Assembly: GCF_004358095.2 (NCBI RefSeq)
Contig: NZ_SMZJ02000004.1
Span: 349,031 to 413,030, forward strand
Direction: 5' to 3'
Origin: Seonamhaeicola sediminis
Lineage (GTDB): Bacteria > Bacteroidota > Bacteroidia > Flavobacteriales > Flavobacteriaceae
Length of the DNA: 64,000 nt
Of this stretch, positions 6,712-16,700 are shown one piece after another. The position numbers and the translations under genes are program-made. Positions within the stretch are counted from its first letter, which is position 1; the number at the start of each line of letters is the position of its first letter. The notes beneath the pieces were generated by a model, which saw only the letters and a program-made list of their open reading frames with translations, was not told the DNA's origin and ran no database searches.

Positions 6712-8664
6712 ATGAAAAAAAAGAAAATCAATTTAAAAGATTTAAAACCAAATTCAGAAGCACAACATTCTCACGATGATGGTCATAATCACGGTAATGG
6801 AAGTGCATTCAAAACATACATTCCTGCTATCATAAGTTTTGTTATGTTAATGGTAGGTATCGCTGTAGATTATTTTGATGCGATTCCTCAATTTCAAGGA
6901 TGGATTCGAGTAGTTTGGTACACTTTAGCATATATTCCAGTTGGATTTCCTGTAATTAAAGAAGGTTGGAAAAGTCTTATAAAAGGCGATGTTTTTACCG
7001 AGTTCTTTTTAATGTCTATTGCCACCATTGGTGCGTTTATCATTGGTGAATATCCTGAAGGTGTGGCAGTAATGCTATTTTATGCAGTAGGAGAATTATT
7101 TCAAAACGCAGCAGTTAATAGAGCAAAAGGAAATATTAAAGCCTTATTAGATGTTCGACCAAAAGAAGCCAATGTATTTCGTGATGGTGATTATGTTAGT
7201 GTGTCGCCAGAAGCTGTAAATATTGGTGAAAAAATACAAATTCGAGTAGGTGAGAAAATACCGTTAGATGGGATTTTATTATCCGAAAAAGCATCTCTAA
7301 ACACCGCAGCGTTAACAGGCGAGAGCAAACCAGATTCCATTCAGAAAGAAGCAAAGGTTTACGCAGGTAGTATCAATTTAGAAAGCGTTATTGAAGTTGA
7401 GGTAACTAATAAGTTTGAAGATAGTTCTATTGCCAGAATATTAGAATTGGTTCAAAATGCTACTGCACGTAAATCTAAAACAGAATTATTCATTAGACAG
7501 TTTGCTCGTATCTACACGCCAATTGTAGTATTCTTGGCTATTGGTGTTATTTTTATACCTTACTTTTTTGTAGATGATTATGCTTTTAGAGATTGGTTAT
7601 ACAGAGCATTAATATTCTTGGTGATTTCTTGTCCTTGTGCGTTAGTGATTTCAATACCATTAGGTTATTTCGGTGGTTTAGGTGTAGCTTCAAAGAATGG
7701 TATTTTATTTAAAGGGGCTTCATTTTTAGACGCTATGACCAAGATAAATACATTGGTAATGGACAAAACAGGAACCGTTACCAAAGGTGTATTTAAAATC
7801 AAAGAAATAAAAACTATTGGTTGGGATGAATCTGATTTTATGAAGTATTTAATGGCTATGGAAGAACAATCCACGCATCCAATTGCTAAAGCCATTTTAG
7901 AGTACAAAGCTGAAGGAGAAGATTTTGAAGCACAAGACGTTTCTGAAATTGCAGGTAAAGGTTTAAAAGGTATAGTAAACGGTAAAACTGTTTTAGTAGG
8001 TAACCAAGCCTTAATGACTGCGAATAATATAAATGTTCCATCTGAAACGGAATCTATTGTAGAATCGATAGTATTAGTTGCAATCGATAATCAATTTGCA
8101 GGTTATGTAGTCATAGCAGATGAATTAAAGGAAGATGCAAAAGAAACTATTACAGCATTACACAAAGTAGGCATTAAAAATATTATGATGCTTTCCGGTG
8201 ATAAAGATTCCATCACGCAACAAGTCGCTAAAGAGTTGAATATCGAAAATGCTAAAGGTGGTTTACTTCCAGAAGATAAATTAAACGAAGTTGAATCTTT
8301 AAAGAAGAATCCTGAAAATAAAGTAGCTTTTATAGGTGATGGTATTAACGATGCACCTGTTTTAGCATTAAGTAACGTTGGTATTGCGATGGGTGGTTTA
8401 GGTAGTGATGTAGCTATTGAAACAGCAGATGTCATTATTCAAACAGACCAACCATCAAAAGTAGTGAGAGCCATTAAAATTAGTCGTTCTACACGCAAAG
8501 TAGTTTGGCAGAATATCATTTTAGCGTTTGGAGTTAAAGTTATTGTCTTGATATTAGGAGCAGGTGGTTTAGCCACAATGTGGGAAGCTGTTTTTGCAGA
8601 TGTAGGAGTAGCATTATTAGCAATTTTAAATGCAGTTCGATTGCAGAAAATGAAATGGGATTAA
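6712..8664 (+). CDS. P1B-type heavy-metal ATPase, Zn/Cd/Pb-exporting type
   Basis: A 650-residue P-type ATPase. The short N-terminal tail is His-rich (HSHDDGHNHG) and has no CxxC HMA domain. Landmarks are TGES in the actuator, the ion-site motif SCPCALVISIP (about 304-314), the phosphorylation motif DKTGT (about 351-355) and the hinge GDGINDAPVLA. The sequence after the hinge, GGLGSDVAIETADV, is characteristic of ZntA/CadA-type zinc-cadmium-lead exporters rather than CopA-type. It pumps metal from cytosol to periplasm at the cost of ATP. An in-frame upstream extension exists, but it overlaps the GDCCVxC gene; the ATG at 6712, just after that gene, is the natural start. The MerT-type importer and this exporter form one transcription block. 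Confidence 0.88.
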   Translation: MKKKKINLKDLKPNSEAQHSHDDGHNHGNGSAFKTYIPAIISFVMLMVGIAVDYFDAIPQFQGWIRVVWYTLAYIPVGFPVIKEGWKSLIKGDVFTEFFLMSIATIGAFIIGEYPEGVAVMLFYAVGELFQNAAVNRAKGNIKALLDVRPKEANVFRDGDYVSVSPEAVNIGEKIQIRVGEKIPLDGILLSEKASLNTAALTGESKPDSIQKEAKVYAGSINLESVIEVEVTNKFEDSSIARILELVQNATARKSKTELFIRQFARIYTPIVVFLAIGVIFIPYFFVDDYAFRDWLYRALIFLVISCPCALVISIPLGYFGGLGVASKNGILFKGASFLDAMTKINTLVMDKTGTVTKGVFKIKEIKTIGWDESDFMKYLMAMEEQSTHPIAKAILEYKAEGEDFEAQDVSEIAGKGLKGIVNGKTVLVGNQALMTANNINVPSETESIVESIVLVAIDNQFAGYVVIADELKEDAKETITALHKVGIKNIMMLSGDKDSITQQVAKELNIENAKGGLLPEDKLNEVESLKKNPENKVAFIGDGINDAPVLALSNVGIAMGGLGSDVAIETADVIIQTDQPSKVVRAIKISRSTRKVVWQNIILAFGVKVIVLILGAGGLATMWEAVFADVGVALLAILNAVRLQKMKWD

Positions 8665-8719
8665 GCAGATTAATCAATTAAACTTCTGTTAAACAAAATC
8701 AATAGTTGTTAAAATTTCG

Positions 8720-8727
8720 TAACTTCG
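8720..8727 (+). promoter_or_regulatory. -7 box variant for the HYC_CC_PP gene
   Basis: TAACTTCG is a one-base variant of TANNTTTG. It lies eight bases before the ATG at 8736, which supports that start over an in-frame TTG at 8706. Confidence 0.4.
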
Positions 8728-8735
8728 CAATCAAT

Positions 8736-9149
8736 ATGAAGCAGATTTTCCATAAAATAATGTCTTTAGCAATGACTTTTGTAGTGTTATTCTCTACAAT
8801 GTCATTTACTGTGAATATGCATTATTGTGGAGATACTTTAGTAGAATCTGCTATCTTTCAAAAAGCCAAAGGTTGCGGAATGGAAATGGAAAAGCCTTCA
8901 ACCGAAGAATGTTCTATTACCAAGAAAAATTGTTGTGATGATAAACAATTAGCAATTGAAGGTCAAGACGAATTACAATTGCAAGTTGACAAAATCACGT
9001 TTGAGCAACAAGTATTCATCGCTTCATTTGTTTATACTTACATTAACCTTTTTGAAGGTTTAGACAGTAATGTATCTACCTACGAAGAATACAAACCACC
9101 ACTCGTCATAAGGCAACTCTACAAGATTGACGAGACATACTTAATTTGA
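8736..9149 (+). CDS. HYC_CC_PP family protein
   Basis: A 137-residue envelope protein of a Bacteroidota family named for three conserved features. All three are visible: MHYCGD (about 28-33), a Cys-rich centre ending KNCCDD, and a C-terminal YKPPLV. A signal peptide or single membrane anchor covers about residues 5-27. The Cys, His and Met residues (KGCGMEMEK) suggest copper or another soft metal as ligand, but no function is established. It lies between the Zn/Cd ATPase and the CusA-type pump, a common position in these clusters. The start at 8736 follows a -7-like box; the next 100 bases hold a structured RNA leader. Confidence 0.75.
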   Translation: MKQIFHKIMSLAMTFVVLFSTMSFTVNMHYCGDTLVESAIFQKAKGCGMEMEKPSTEECSITKKNCCDDKQLAIEGQDELQLQVDKITFEQQVFIASFVYTYINLFEGLDSNVSTYEEYKPPLVIRQLYKIDETYLI

Positions 9150-9150
9150 T

Positions 9151-9248
9151 TTTTAAACAATAGACTCTTTTATCCTATGACTGCAATGTCGTAAGGATAA
9201 TTTACTGTATTCGGTGTTTTTACAACACTATTGTCTAATTGTTTAAAA
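9151..9248 (+). promoter_or_regulatory. Predicted multi-branch RNA leader upstream of cusA-type gene
   Basis: Three nested or adjacent stems can be drawn by eye. P1 pairs TTTTAAACAATAGAC (9151-9165) with GTCTAATTGTTTAAAA (9233-9248), 15 base pairs with one bulged A. P2 is an arm at 9170-9200 with outer stem TTATCCT/AGGATAA, an inner stem, and loop TGCAAT. P3 pairs GTGTT (9214-9218) with AACAC (9224-9228). The fold closes nine bases before the ATG at 9257, so it could influence initiation. It could also be a 3' stabilising or terminating structure for the HYC_CC_PP message. Confidence 0.5.
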
Positions 9249-9256
9249 TCAATCAT

Positions 9257-12200
9257 ATGCTAAATAAAAGCATCAAATTTTTAATAGAAAACAAACTCGT
9301 TGCAGTTTTACTACTTGTCCTTTTTATTGGATGGGGAACTGTTAATGCACCTTTTAATTGGGATACAGGATTTTTGCCAAGTAACCCTGTAGCAGTAGAT
9401 GCTATTCCCGATATAGGTGAAAATCAACAAATCGTATTTACCAAGTGGGATGGTCGTTCCCCACAAGATATAGAAGACCAAATAACCTATCCATTAACCA
9501 CATCATTATTGGGTATTCCTGGAGTGAAAACCATTCGTAGTTCCTCTATGTTTGGGTTTTCAAGCATCTATATCATTTTTGAAGAGGATATAGAATTTTA
9601 CTGGAGCAGAAGTCGTATTCTCGAAAAACTTAATTCCTTACCAAGTGGTTTATTACCCGAAGGTGTTAATCCAGCGTTAGGTCCAGATGCCACAGGATTA
9701 GGACAAATATTTTGGTACACACTTGAAGGTCGTGATGAGAACGGTAATGTAACAGGTGGTTGGGATTTACACGAATTACGTAGTATTCAAGATTACTATG
9801 TTAAATATGCCTTGTCCTCTGCAAGCGGTGTTTCTGAAGTTGCATCAATTGGTGGTTATGTTCAAGAGTACCAAGTGGATGTAAACCCAGAACTAATGCG
9901 TCAATATAACATTGGGTTACATCATATTGTTAAAGCTGTAAAAGAAAGTAATAAGGATATTGGCGCACAAACCTTGGAAATTAACCAAGCAGAATATTTA
10001 GTTCGTGGTTTGGGTTATGTTAAATCCATTTCAGACATTGAAAATGCAGTAGTCACTTCAGAAGATTATACTTCAATTAGAATAAAGGATATAGGTAAAG
10101 TTTCATTAGGTCCTGCAACAAGACGTGGATTATTAGATAAGGAAGGTGCTGAAGTTGTTGGTGCTGTTGTGGTGGCTCGTTATGGAGCAAACCCAATGGA
10201 AGTCATTAATAACGTAAAGGAAAAAATTAATGAATTAAGTGCAGGATTACCTTCAAAAGTATTGGCGGATGGTAGAACTTCCCAAGTAACAATAGTCCCA
10301 TTTTATGACAGAACAGAACTGATACAAGAAACTTTAGGGACTCTAAATGAAGCATTGACTTTAGAAATCTTAATTACCATTCTTGTCATTATTATTATGG
10401 TGTTTAATCTTCGAGCTTCAGTACTAATTTCTGGACTATTACCAGTAGCAGTATTAATGGTATTTATAGCGATGAAGCTATTTGGTGTCGATGCCAATAT
10501 AGTCGCCTTGTCAGGTATTGCTATTGCTATTGGTACAATGGTCGATGTTGGTGTTATATTATCAGAAAATATAATTCGGCATTTAGATGAAGATGATGGA
10601 ACACAATCCATTAATACAGTAGTTTACAACGCAACAGCCGAAGTTTCTGGTGCAATCGTAACCGCAGTAATGACTACAATTATAAGTTTCATTCCTGTAT
10701 TTACAATGATTGGCGCTGAAGGTAAATTGTTCAGACCATTAGCATTCACAAAAACCTTTGCATTAACAGCTTCAATAATTGTAGCATTGTTTTTAATTCC
10801 ACCTTTTGCAGCGTTTTTATTCAGAAAGAAAAGCATAAAAACGCATTTTAAATATGCTTTAAATGGCGTTTTAATAGTATTAGGGATAATAGCAATAATC
10901 TATGGTTATTGGTTAGGATTAATATTGATAGCTTTTGGTATCACAGCATTGTTAAGTACTCAAAATAAAATAACAGAAAAACAATCCAACTTAATTAATA
11001 TCATAATATGTACATCAGCAATAGTGTTCCTATTAGCGGAATATTGGAGACCTTTAGGAGTTGATAAAAGTATCTTCTGGAACCTCATCTTTGTTGGTGT
11101 CATTTGCTTTGGCTTATTGGGTGTTTTCTCATTGTTTATCAGGTATTATACTCGAATTTTAAGATGGTGTTTAGATAATAAATTACTATTTCTTTCAATT
11201 CCAACTGCAATTGTCATTGCTGGTTTTTTCATTATGAAAAACACAGGCAAAGAATTTATGCCATCGTTAAATGAAGGTTCTTTTTTATTGATGCCTACTT
11301 CTATGCCACATTCTGGTGTAGAAGAAAATAAACGTGTTTTACAGCAGTTAGATATGGCAGTTGCCAGTATTCCTGAAATCGAAACTGTAGTTGGAAAAGC
11401 AGGTCGTACAGAATCTGCATTAGACCCAGCACCACTATCAATGTATGAAAATGTTATTCAGTATAAGTCAGAATATATGCTGAATGAAAACCGAGAACGT
11501 CAACGCTACAAAGTGAATAATGATGGCTTGTTTGAATTAAAAGATGGTCGATTTATCGCAAATCCAAATAATACAGAAAATGTCACCTTGAGCACAGTCG
11601 AAAGGTCTCAACTCATTCCAGACAATAATGGAGAGTTCTATCGAAATTGGAGACCTGAAATACAATCACCAGATGATATTTGGAACGAAATTGTAAAAGT
11701 GACCAAATTACCAGGCGTAACGTCTGCACCAAAGCTACAACCTATTGAAACCCGATTGGTAATGTTGCAAACAGGAATGCGAGCACCAATGGGTATTAAA
11801 ATAAAAGGGCAAGATTTAAAGCAGATTGAAGCGTTTGGAATGCGATTAGAAGATATTTTAAAACAAGCTGAAGGTGTAAAAGATGAAGCTGTTTTTGCAG
11901 ACCGTATTGTAGGTAAACCCTATTTGTTAATTGATATTGATAGAGAGAAAATTGCTCGTTATGGCGTAACCATTGAGGAAGTTCAAAATGTTTTGAAAGT
12001 GGCTGTTGGTGGTATGGTATTAACACAGACAGTAGAAGGTCGTGAGCGTTATGGTGTTAGAGTTCGTTACCCAAGAGAATTAAGAGCAAATCCAACCGAT
12101 TTAAAACAAATCTATGTGCCTGTTGAAAAAGGAAGCCCTATTCCTTTAAGTGAATTAGCGACTATAAAATATGAACAAGGTCCACAAGTAATTAAAAGTG

Positions 12201-12961
12201 AAGACACTTTTTTAGTTGGCTATGTGTTATTTGATAAAATGGATGGTTTTGCAGAAGTCAATGTGGTAGAAAATGCACAAACCTTAATTCAAGAAAAGAT
12301 AGATAATGGCGAATTGGTAGTCCCAAAAGGTATTAATTACCAATTTACGGGAACGTATGAAAACCAATTAAGAGCTGAAAAAACCTTATCGGTTGTTGTG
12401 CCTTTGGCATTGGCAATTATCTTTTTAATACTGTATTTCCAATTTCGTTCGGTAGGCACATCATTAATGGTGTTTACAGGTATTGCAGTTGCTTTTGCTG
12501 GTGGTTTCTTAATGATTTGGCTCTATGGTCAAGATTGGTTCTTAAACTTCAATGTCTTTGGTGAAAATCTGCGCGATTTATTTCAAATGCACCCCATTAA
12601 TTTAAGTGTAGCGGTTTGGGTTGGGTTTATTGCACTATTTGGTATCGCAACCGATGATGGAGTTGTAATGGCAACTTATTTAACACAAACATTTGATAGA
12701 AATACACCAGAAAATAAAAAAGAAATCAGAGCATCAGTAGTAGAAGCAGGAGAAAAACGTATTAGACCTTGTTTAATGACAACTGCTACTACCATATTGG
12801 CATTATTACCAGTATTAACATCTACAGGAAGAGGTAGTGATATTATGATACCTATGGCAATACCAAGTTTTGGTGGAATGTTAATCGCTTTAATAACACT
12901 ATTTGTAGTCCCTGTTTTATATAGTTGGAAATCAGAAGTTAAACTTAAAAGAACAGTATAA
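9257..12961 (+). CDS. cusA: CusA/CzcA-type heavy-metal RND efflux pump
   Basis: A 1234-residue RND transporter of the heavy-metal (HME) group. The N-terminus has a first membrane helix followed by VDAIPDIGENQQIVFTKWDG, typical of CusA/CzcA. Helix 4 carries the proton-relay aspartate in GTMVDVGVILSENI. The porter domain contains GMRAPMGIKIKG, and the C-terminal half ends in a second helix bundle with ATDDGVVMATYL. It drives periplasmic or cytosolic metal out through a TolC-type channel using the proton gradient. Usual members are about 1030-1050 residues. The excess here includes roughly 100 hydrophobic residues (about 528-630) forming extra membrane segments before the second porter region. 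Start ATG 9257 preferred over TTG 9239. The stop overlaps the next gene (TAATG). The exact metal, Cu/Ag or Zn/Cd/Co, cannot be fixed from sequence. Confidence 0.87.
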   Translation: MLNKSIKFLIENKLVAVLLLVLFIGWGTVNAPFNWDTGFLPSNPVAVDAIPDIGENQQIVFTKWDGRSPQDIEDQITYPLTTSLLGIPGVKTIRSSSMFGFSSIYIIFEEDIEFYWSRSRILEKLNSLPSGLLPEGVNPALGPDATGLGQIFWYTLEGRDENGNVTGGWDLHELRSIQDYYVKYALSSASGVSEVASIGGYVQEYQVDVNPELMRQYNIGLHHIVKAVKESNKDIGAQTLEINQAEYLVRGLGYVKSISDIENAVVTSEDYTSIRIKDIGKVSLGPATRRGLLDKEGAEVVGAVVVARYGANPMEVINNVKEKINELSAGLPSKVLADGRTSQVTIVPFYDRTELIQETLGTLNEALTLEILITILVIIIMVFNLRASVLISGLLPVAVLMVFIAMKLFGVDANIVALSGIAIAIGTMVDVGVILSENIIRHLDEDDGTQSINTVVYNATAEVSGAIVTAVMTTIISFIPVFTMIGAEGKLFRPLAFTKTFALTASIIVALFLIPPFAAFLFRKKSIKTHFKYALNGVLIVLGIIAIIYGYWLGLILIAFGITALLSTQNKITEKQSNLINIIICTSAIVFLLAEYWRPLGVDKSIFWNLIFVGVICFGLLGVFSLFIRYYTRILRWCLDNKLLFLSIPTAIVIAGFFIMKNTGKEFMPSLNEGSFLLMPTSMPHSGVEENKRVLQQLDMAVASIPEIETVVGKAGRTESALDPAPLSMYENVIQYKSEYMLNENRERQRYKVNNDGLFELKDGRFIANPNNTENVTLSTVERSQLIPDNNGEFYRNWRPEIQSPDDIWNEIVKVTKLPGVTSAPKLQPIETRLVMLQTGMRAPMGIKIKGQDLKQIEAFGMRLEDILKQAEGVKDEAVFADRIVGKPYLLIDIDREKIARYGVTIEEVQNVLKVAVGGMVLTQTVEGRERYGVRVRYPRELRANPTDLKQIYVPVEKGSPIPLSELATIKYEQGPQVIKSEDTFLVGYVLFDKMDGFAEVNVVENAQTLIQEKIDNGELVVPKGINYQFTGTYENQLRAEKTLSVVVPLALAIIFLILYFQFRSVGTSLMVFTGIAVAFAGGFLMIWLYGQDWFLNFNVFGENLRDLFQMHPINLSVAVWVGFIALFGIATDDGVVMATYLTQTFDRNTPENKKEIRASVVEAGEKRIRPCLMTTATTILALLPVLTSTGRGSDIMIPMAIPSFGGMLIALITLFVVPVLYSWKSEVKLKRTV

Positions 12962-14196
12962 TGAAACATATAAAATCACACATAAAGTCAGTCATTTTTC
13001 TTTGTTTTTTAATCTTTGTTCTCAAAGGAAATGCGCAACAATTAGATGTGCTCATTAATGAAGCATTAGATAACAATCCTGAAATTCAAAAATTTGAATT
13101 GCAGTACAAAAGAGCTTCAGAAAAGGTAAAAGAGGTCAACACCATTCCTAATACCGAATTTGGTGTCGGTTATTTTATAAGTGAGCCAGAAACCCGAACA
13201 GGTGCGCAACGCTTTAAGGTGTCAGCAAAACAAATGTTACCGTGGTTTGGTACGATTACTTCACGAGAAAATTATGTGAGTTCATTAGCTGATGCAAAAT
13301 ACGAAGATATTGTTATTGCAAAGCGAAAGTTAGTGGCTTCTGTATCACAATCCTATTACAATCTATATGCTAACAAAGCAAAACAAGAGGTGCTAACCGA
13401 AAACATTAAATTATTGGAAACCTATGAAACATTAGCATTAACATCGGTTGAGGTTGGTAAAGCATCTGCAGTAGATGTATTACGATTACAAATGCGTCAA
13501 AACGAATTGCAACAACTTAAAGATGTATTGCACCAACAATTTTTAGCAGAACAGACCAAATTCAATAACCTATTGAATAGGGAAAATGATGTTACAGTCT
13601 ACGTGGTAGATAGCTTAATTATACCTTCAGAAGATTTTGAAATCAATACTGAAAATATAGCATTACATCCCGAATTACTTAAATATGATAAACTTTATCA
13701 ATCCATAGAACAATCAGAATTGTTGAACCAAAAAGAAAGCAGTCCTATGATAGGTTTTGGGTTAGATTATATCAATGTTTCTGAAAGACCCAATATGGAT
13801 TTTAGTGATAACGGAAAGGATATTGTTATGCCAATGGTTTCGGTATCTATCCCAATTTTTAATAAGAAATATAAATCCCAAACCAAACAAAATGATTTGC
13901 AACAGCAGGAAATTACTGCTCAAAAACAGGAACGTTTAAATGCATTGGAAACGCTTTTAGACAAAGCGAATAACGAACGCATTTCTGCAAGAATAAGTTA
14001 TGCTACCCAAACCAAAAACCTACAGCAAGCCAAAGATGCAGAAGACATTTTAATCAAAAGCTATGAAACAGGAACGATTGATTTTAATGATGTTTTGGAT
14101 ATTCAAGAGTTGCAGCTAAAGTTTCAAATGAACCAAATAGAATCTGTGAAGACCTACTATGTGCAAAGTACAATCATTAATTATTTAATTCAGTAA
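12961..14196 (+). CDS. TolC-family outer-membrane efflux channel (CusC-like)
   Basis: A 411-residue outer-membrane factor with a signal peptide (about 1-25, ending GNAQ). Two long TolC-type helical repeats follow, visible as heptad-like Gln/Lys/Glu-rich segments around 120-190 and 310-380. These proteins trimerise into the exit duct of RND pumps. The ATG overlaps the last base of the cusA-type stop codon, so the two are made together. The matching adaptor gene lies 3.3 kb downstream (17504). It is shorter than E. coli CusC (about 440-460 residues) but close to other Bacteroidota members. Confidence 0.85.
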   Translation: MKHIKSHIKSVIFLCFLIFVLKGNAQQLDVLINEALDNNPEIQKFELQYKRASEKVKEVNTIPNTEFGVGYFISEPETRTGAQRFKVSAKQMLPWFGTITSRENYVSSLADAKYEDIVIAKRKLVASVSQSYYNLYANKAKQEVLTENIKLLETYETLALTSVEVGKASAVDVLRLQMRQNELQQLKDVLHQQFLAEQTKFNNLLNRENDVTVYVVDSLIIPSEDFEINTENIALHPELLKYDKLYQSIEQSELLNQKESSPMIGFGLDYINVSERPNMDFSDNGKDIVMPMVSVSIPIFNKKYKSQTKQNDLQQQEITAQKQERLNALETLLDKANNERISARISYATQTKNLQQAKDAEDILIKSYETGTIDFNDVLDIQELQLKFQMNQIESVKTYYVQSTIINYLIQ

Positions 14197-14200
14197 AACA

Positions 14201-16696
14201 ATGACACACACATATCACATACACGGAATGACCTGCAACGGTTGTCGCAGTCACGTTGAGGAAACGCTCTCTAAAGTAGGAGGTGTTTCAAAAGCAACAG
14301 TCGATTTAGATAAGGCAGAAGCTAACATAGAAATGGAATCACATATTCCCATAGAAACATTTCAAGAAGCCTTAAAAAAGGATGGTGGTACATATAGCAT
14401 TCATAAACAAGGTGAACACCATCAGCATTCAGAAGCTAAAAAGGAAAAGCAACCTAAAGGTACAGGCACATTTTATTGTCCTATGCATTGCGAAGGCGAT
14501 AAAATCTATAACAAACCAGGTGATTGTCCTGTTTGCGGAATGGATTTGGTGGAAGAACAAAATCTATCAGCAACTTCAAAGGAACAATGGACGTGTCCGA
14601 TGCATCCAGAAATTGTAAAAGAAGAAGCAGGTTCGTGTCCTATTTGTGGGATGGATTTAGTGCCAATGGAAGCAGATAGTTCAGCAGAAGAAAAAACGTA
14701 TAAAAAGCTATTAAAGAAATTTTGGATTGCCACAGCATTTACCTTGCCCATTTTCTTAATGGCTATGAGCGAAATGCTCAATAACAATCCGTTGTACGAT
14801 ATAATGGAACAGAAATATTGGAACTGGATTCAGTTTGCATTATCAATTCCAGTAGTGTTTTATGCCACTTGGATGTTCTTTGAACGTGCCTATAAAAGCA
14901 TTAAGACTTGGAATCTCAATATGTTTACACTTATTGGGATTGGTGCAGGTGTGGCGTGGTCGTTTAGTGTTTTTGGTATGTTCTTTCCAGACGTATTTCC
15001 AAGTCAATTTAAAACAGAATCAGGTGCAGTTCACGTCTATTTTGAAGCAGCAACTGTGATTTTAACGTTAGTGCTTTTAGGTCAATTGTTAGAAGCTCGT
15101 GCACATAGTAAAACCAATTCGGCAGTAAAAGAACTGTTGAAATTAGCACCTAATAAAGCCATAAAAATAGTAGATGGTGAAGAAGTTGAAGTCAGTATTG
15201 ACGAGATAGAACTTAATGATATTCTAAAAGTGAAACCAGGAGATAAAATTCCTGTGGATGGTGTGATAACTGAAGGCGAAACAACTATTGATGAATCTAT
15301 GATTACAGGCGAACCTATTCCTGTAAACAAATCTCAAGAAGATAAAGTAAGTAGCGGAACCATTAATGGGAATCAATCCTTTTTAATGAAAGCAGAAAAG
15401 GTAGGAAGTGACACTTTATTATCACAAATCATTCATATGGTTAATGATGCCAGTAGAAGTCGTGCACCTATTCAAAATTTAGCAGATAAAGTTTCAGGCT
15501 ATTTTGTGCCAGTTGTAGTTCTTATTTCTATTATCACATTTATTGTATGGTCTATTTGGGGACCAGAACCAGTTTATGTGTATGCGTTTGTCAATGCAAT
15601 TGCAGTACTAATCATTGCTTGTCCTTGTGCTTTAGGTTTAGCAACACCAATGTCTGTAATGGTTGGTGTGGGTAAAGGTGCTCAAAATGGTGTATTGATT
15701 AAAAATGCTGAAGCTCTTGAAAAAATGGATAAGGTAAATACGCTTATCGTTGACAAGACAGGAACAATTACCGAAGGAAAACCAACAGTTGAAACCGTTG
15801 GAGCTTTTAATGATGCTTTAAGCGAAAAAGAAGTGTTACAATACATCGTGTCATTAAATACAAATAGCGAACATCCTTTGGCAGAAGCGACAGTTAAATA
15901 TGGCAAAGAACACAACGCAGAAATTTTAAAGTCCGAAGATTTTAGTGCTGTTACAGGAAAAGGTGTTGAAGCTAAAATTGATGGAAAAAATGTAGCATTA
16001 GGTAATCCTAAAATGATGGAATATGCTAAAGCGGATATTACTTCTAAAATGAAAGACGAAGCTAAATCTTACCAAGAACAGGGTAAAACAGTTTCTTATT
16101 TGTCAATAGATGAAACCGTAGTTGGATATGTAGTTATAGGCGATAAAATAAAAGAAACAAGTGCTAAAGCCATTAAAGCACTTCAAGATAAAGGGATAGA
16201 TGTAATAATGCTAACAGGTGATAATCACAATACAGCACAAGCAGTAGCATCAGAACTAAATCTTGCAGATTTTAAAGCCAGTATGCTACCAGAAGACAAA
16301 CTCAAAGAAGTAGAGAAACTACAAAAAAATGGAAAAGTAGTTGCTATGGCAGGTGATGGCATTAATGATGCACCAGCATTGGCAAAAAGTGATGTAGGTA
16401 TTGCAATGGGTACGGGAACAGATGTAGCGATAGAAAGTGCTATGATAACACTCGTAAAAGGCGATTTACACGGTATTGTAAAAGCAAAAAATTTAAGTAA
16501 TGCTGTAATGAAGAACATTAAGCAGAACCTATTTTTTGCACTTATTTATAACACTTTAGGTGTGCCTATTGCAGCAGGTGTGTTGTTTCCATTCTTTGGA
16601 ATATTGCTCTCGCCAATGATAGCAGCTTTAGCAATGAGTTTTAGTTCGGTTTCGGTAATAGGTAACGCACTACGATTAAGAACAAAAAACATTTAA
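14201..16696 (+). CDS. copA: CopA-type copper-translocating P1B ATPase
   Basis: An 831-residue P-type ATPase with a metal-binding N-terminus. It has an HMA domain with GMTCNGC (9-15), then two YHS-like heavy-metal-binding modules: CPMHCEGD...CPVCGMDL (93-116) and CPMHPEIV...CPICGMDLVP (132-155). The catalytic core shows TGEP in the actuator, IACPCALGLATP in the ion-path helix, DKTGT, and GDGINDAPALA. The end MSFSSVSVIGNALRLR is the conserved final helix of CopA-type Cu(I) exporters. It removes Cu(I) or Ag(I) from the cytosol. It is four bases after the TolC-type stop and four before the CDF start, so it sits inside one operon with the RND pump parts. Confidence 0.88.
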   Translation: MTHTYHIHGMTCNGCRSHVEETLSKVGGVSKATVDLDKAEANIEMESHIPIETFQEALKKDGGTYSIHKQGEHHQHSEAKKEKQPKGTGTFYCPMHCEGDKIYNKPGDCPVCGMDLVEEQNLSATSKEQWTCPMHPEIVKEEAGSCPICGMDLVPMEADSSAEEKTYKKLLKKFWIATAFTLPIFLMAMSEMLNNNPLYDIMEQKYWNWIQFALSIPVVFYATWMFFERAYKSIKTWNLNMFTLIGIGAGVAWSFSVFGMFFPDVFPSQFKTESGAVHVYFEAATVILTLVLLGQLLEARAHSKTNSAVKELLKLAPNKAIKIVDGEEVEVSIDEIELNDILKVKPGDKIPVDGVITEGETTIDESMITGEPIPVNKSQEDKVSSGTINGNQSFLMKAEKVGSDTLLSQIIHMVNDASRSRAPIQNLADKVSGYFVPVVVLISIITFIVWSIWGPEPVYVYAFVNAIAVLIIACPCALGLATPMSVMVGVGKGAQNGVLIKNAEALEKMDKVNTLIVDKTGTITEGKPTVETVGAFNDALSEKEVLQYIVSLNTNSEHPLAEATVKYGKEHNAEILKSEDFSAVTGKGVEAKIDGKNVALGNPKMMEYAKADITSKMKDEAKSYQEQGKTVSYLSIDETVVGYVVIGDKIKETSAKAIKALQDKGIDVIMLTGDNHNTAQAVASELNLADFKASMLPEDKLKEVEKLQKNGKVVAMAGDGINDAPALAKSDVGIAMGTGTDVAIESAMITLVKGDLHGIVKAKNLSNAVMKNIKQNLFFALIYNTLGVPIAAGVLFPFFGILLSPMIAALAMSFSSVSVIGNALRLRTKNI

Positions 16697-16700
16697 TTAT

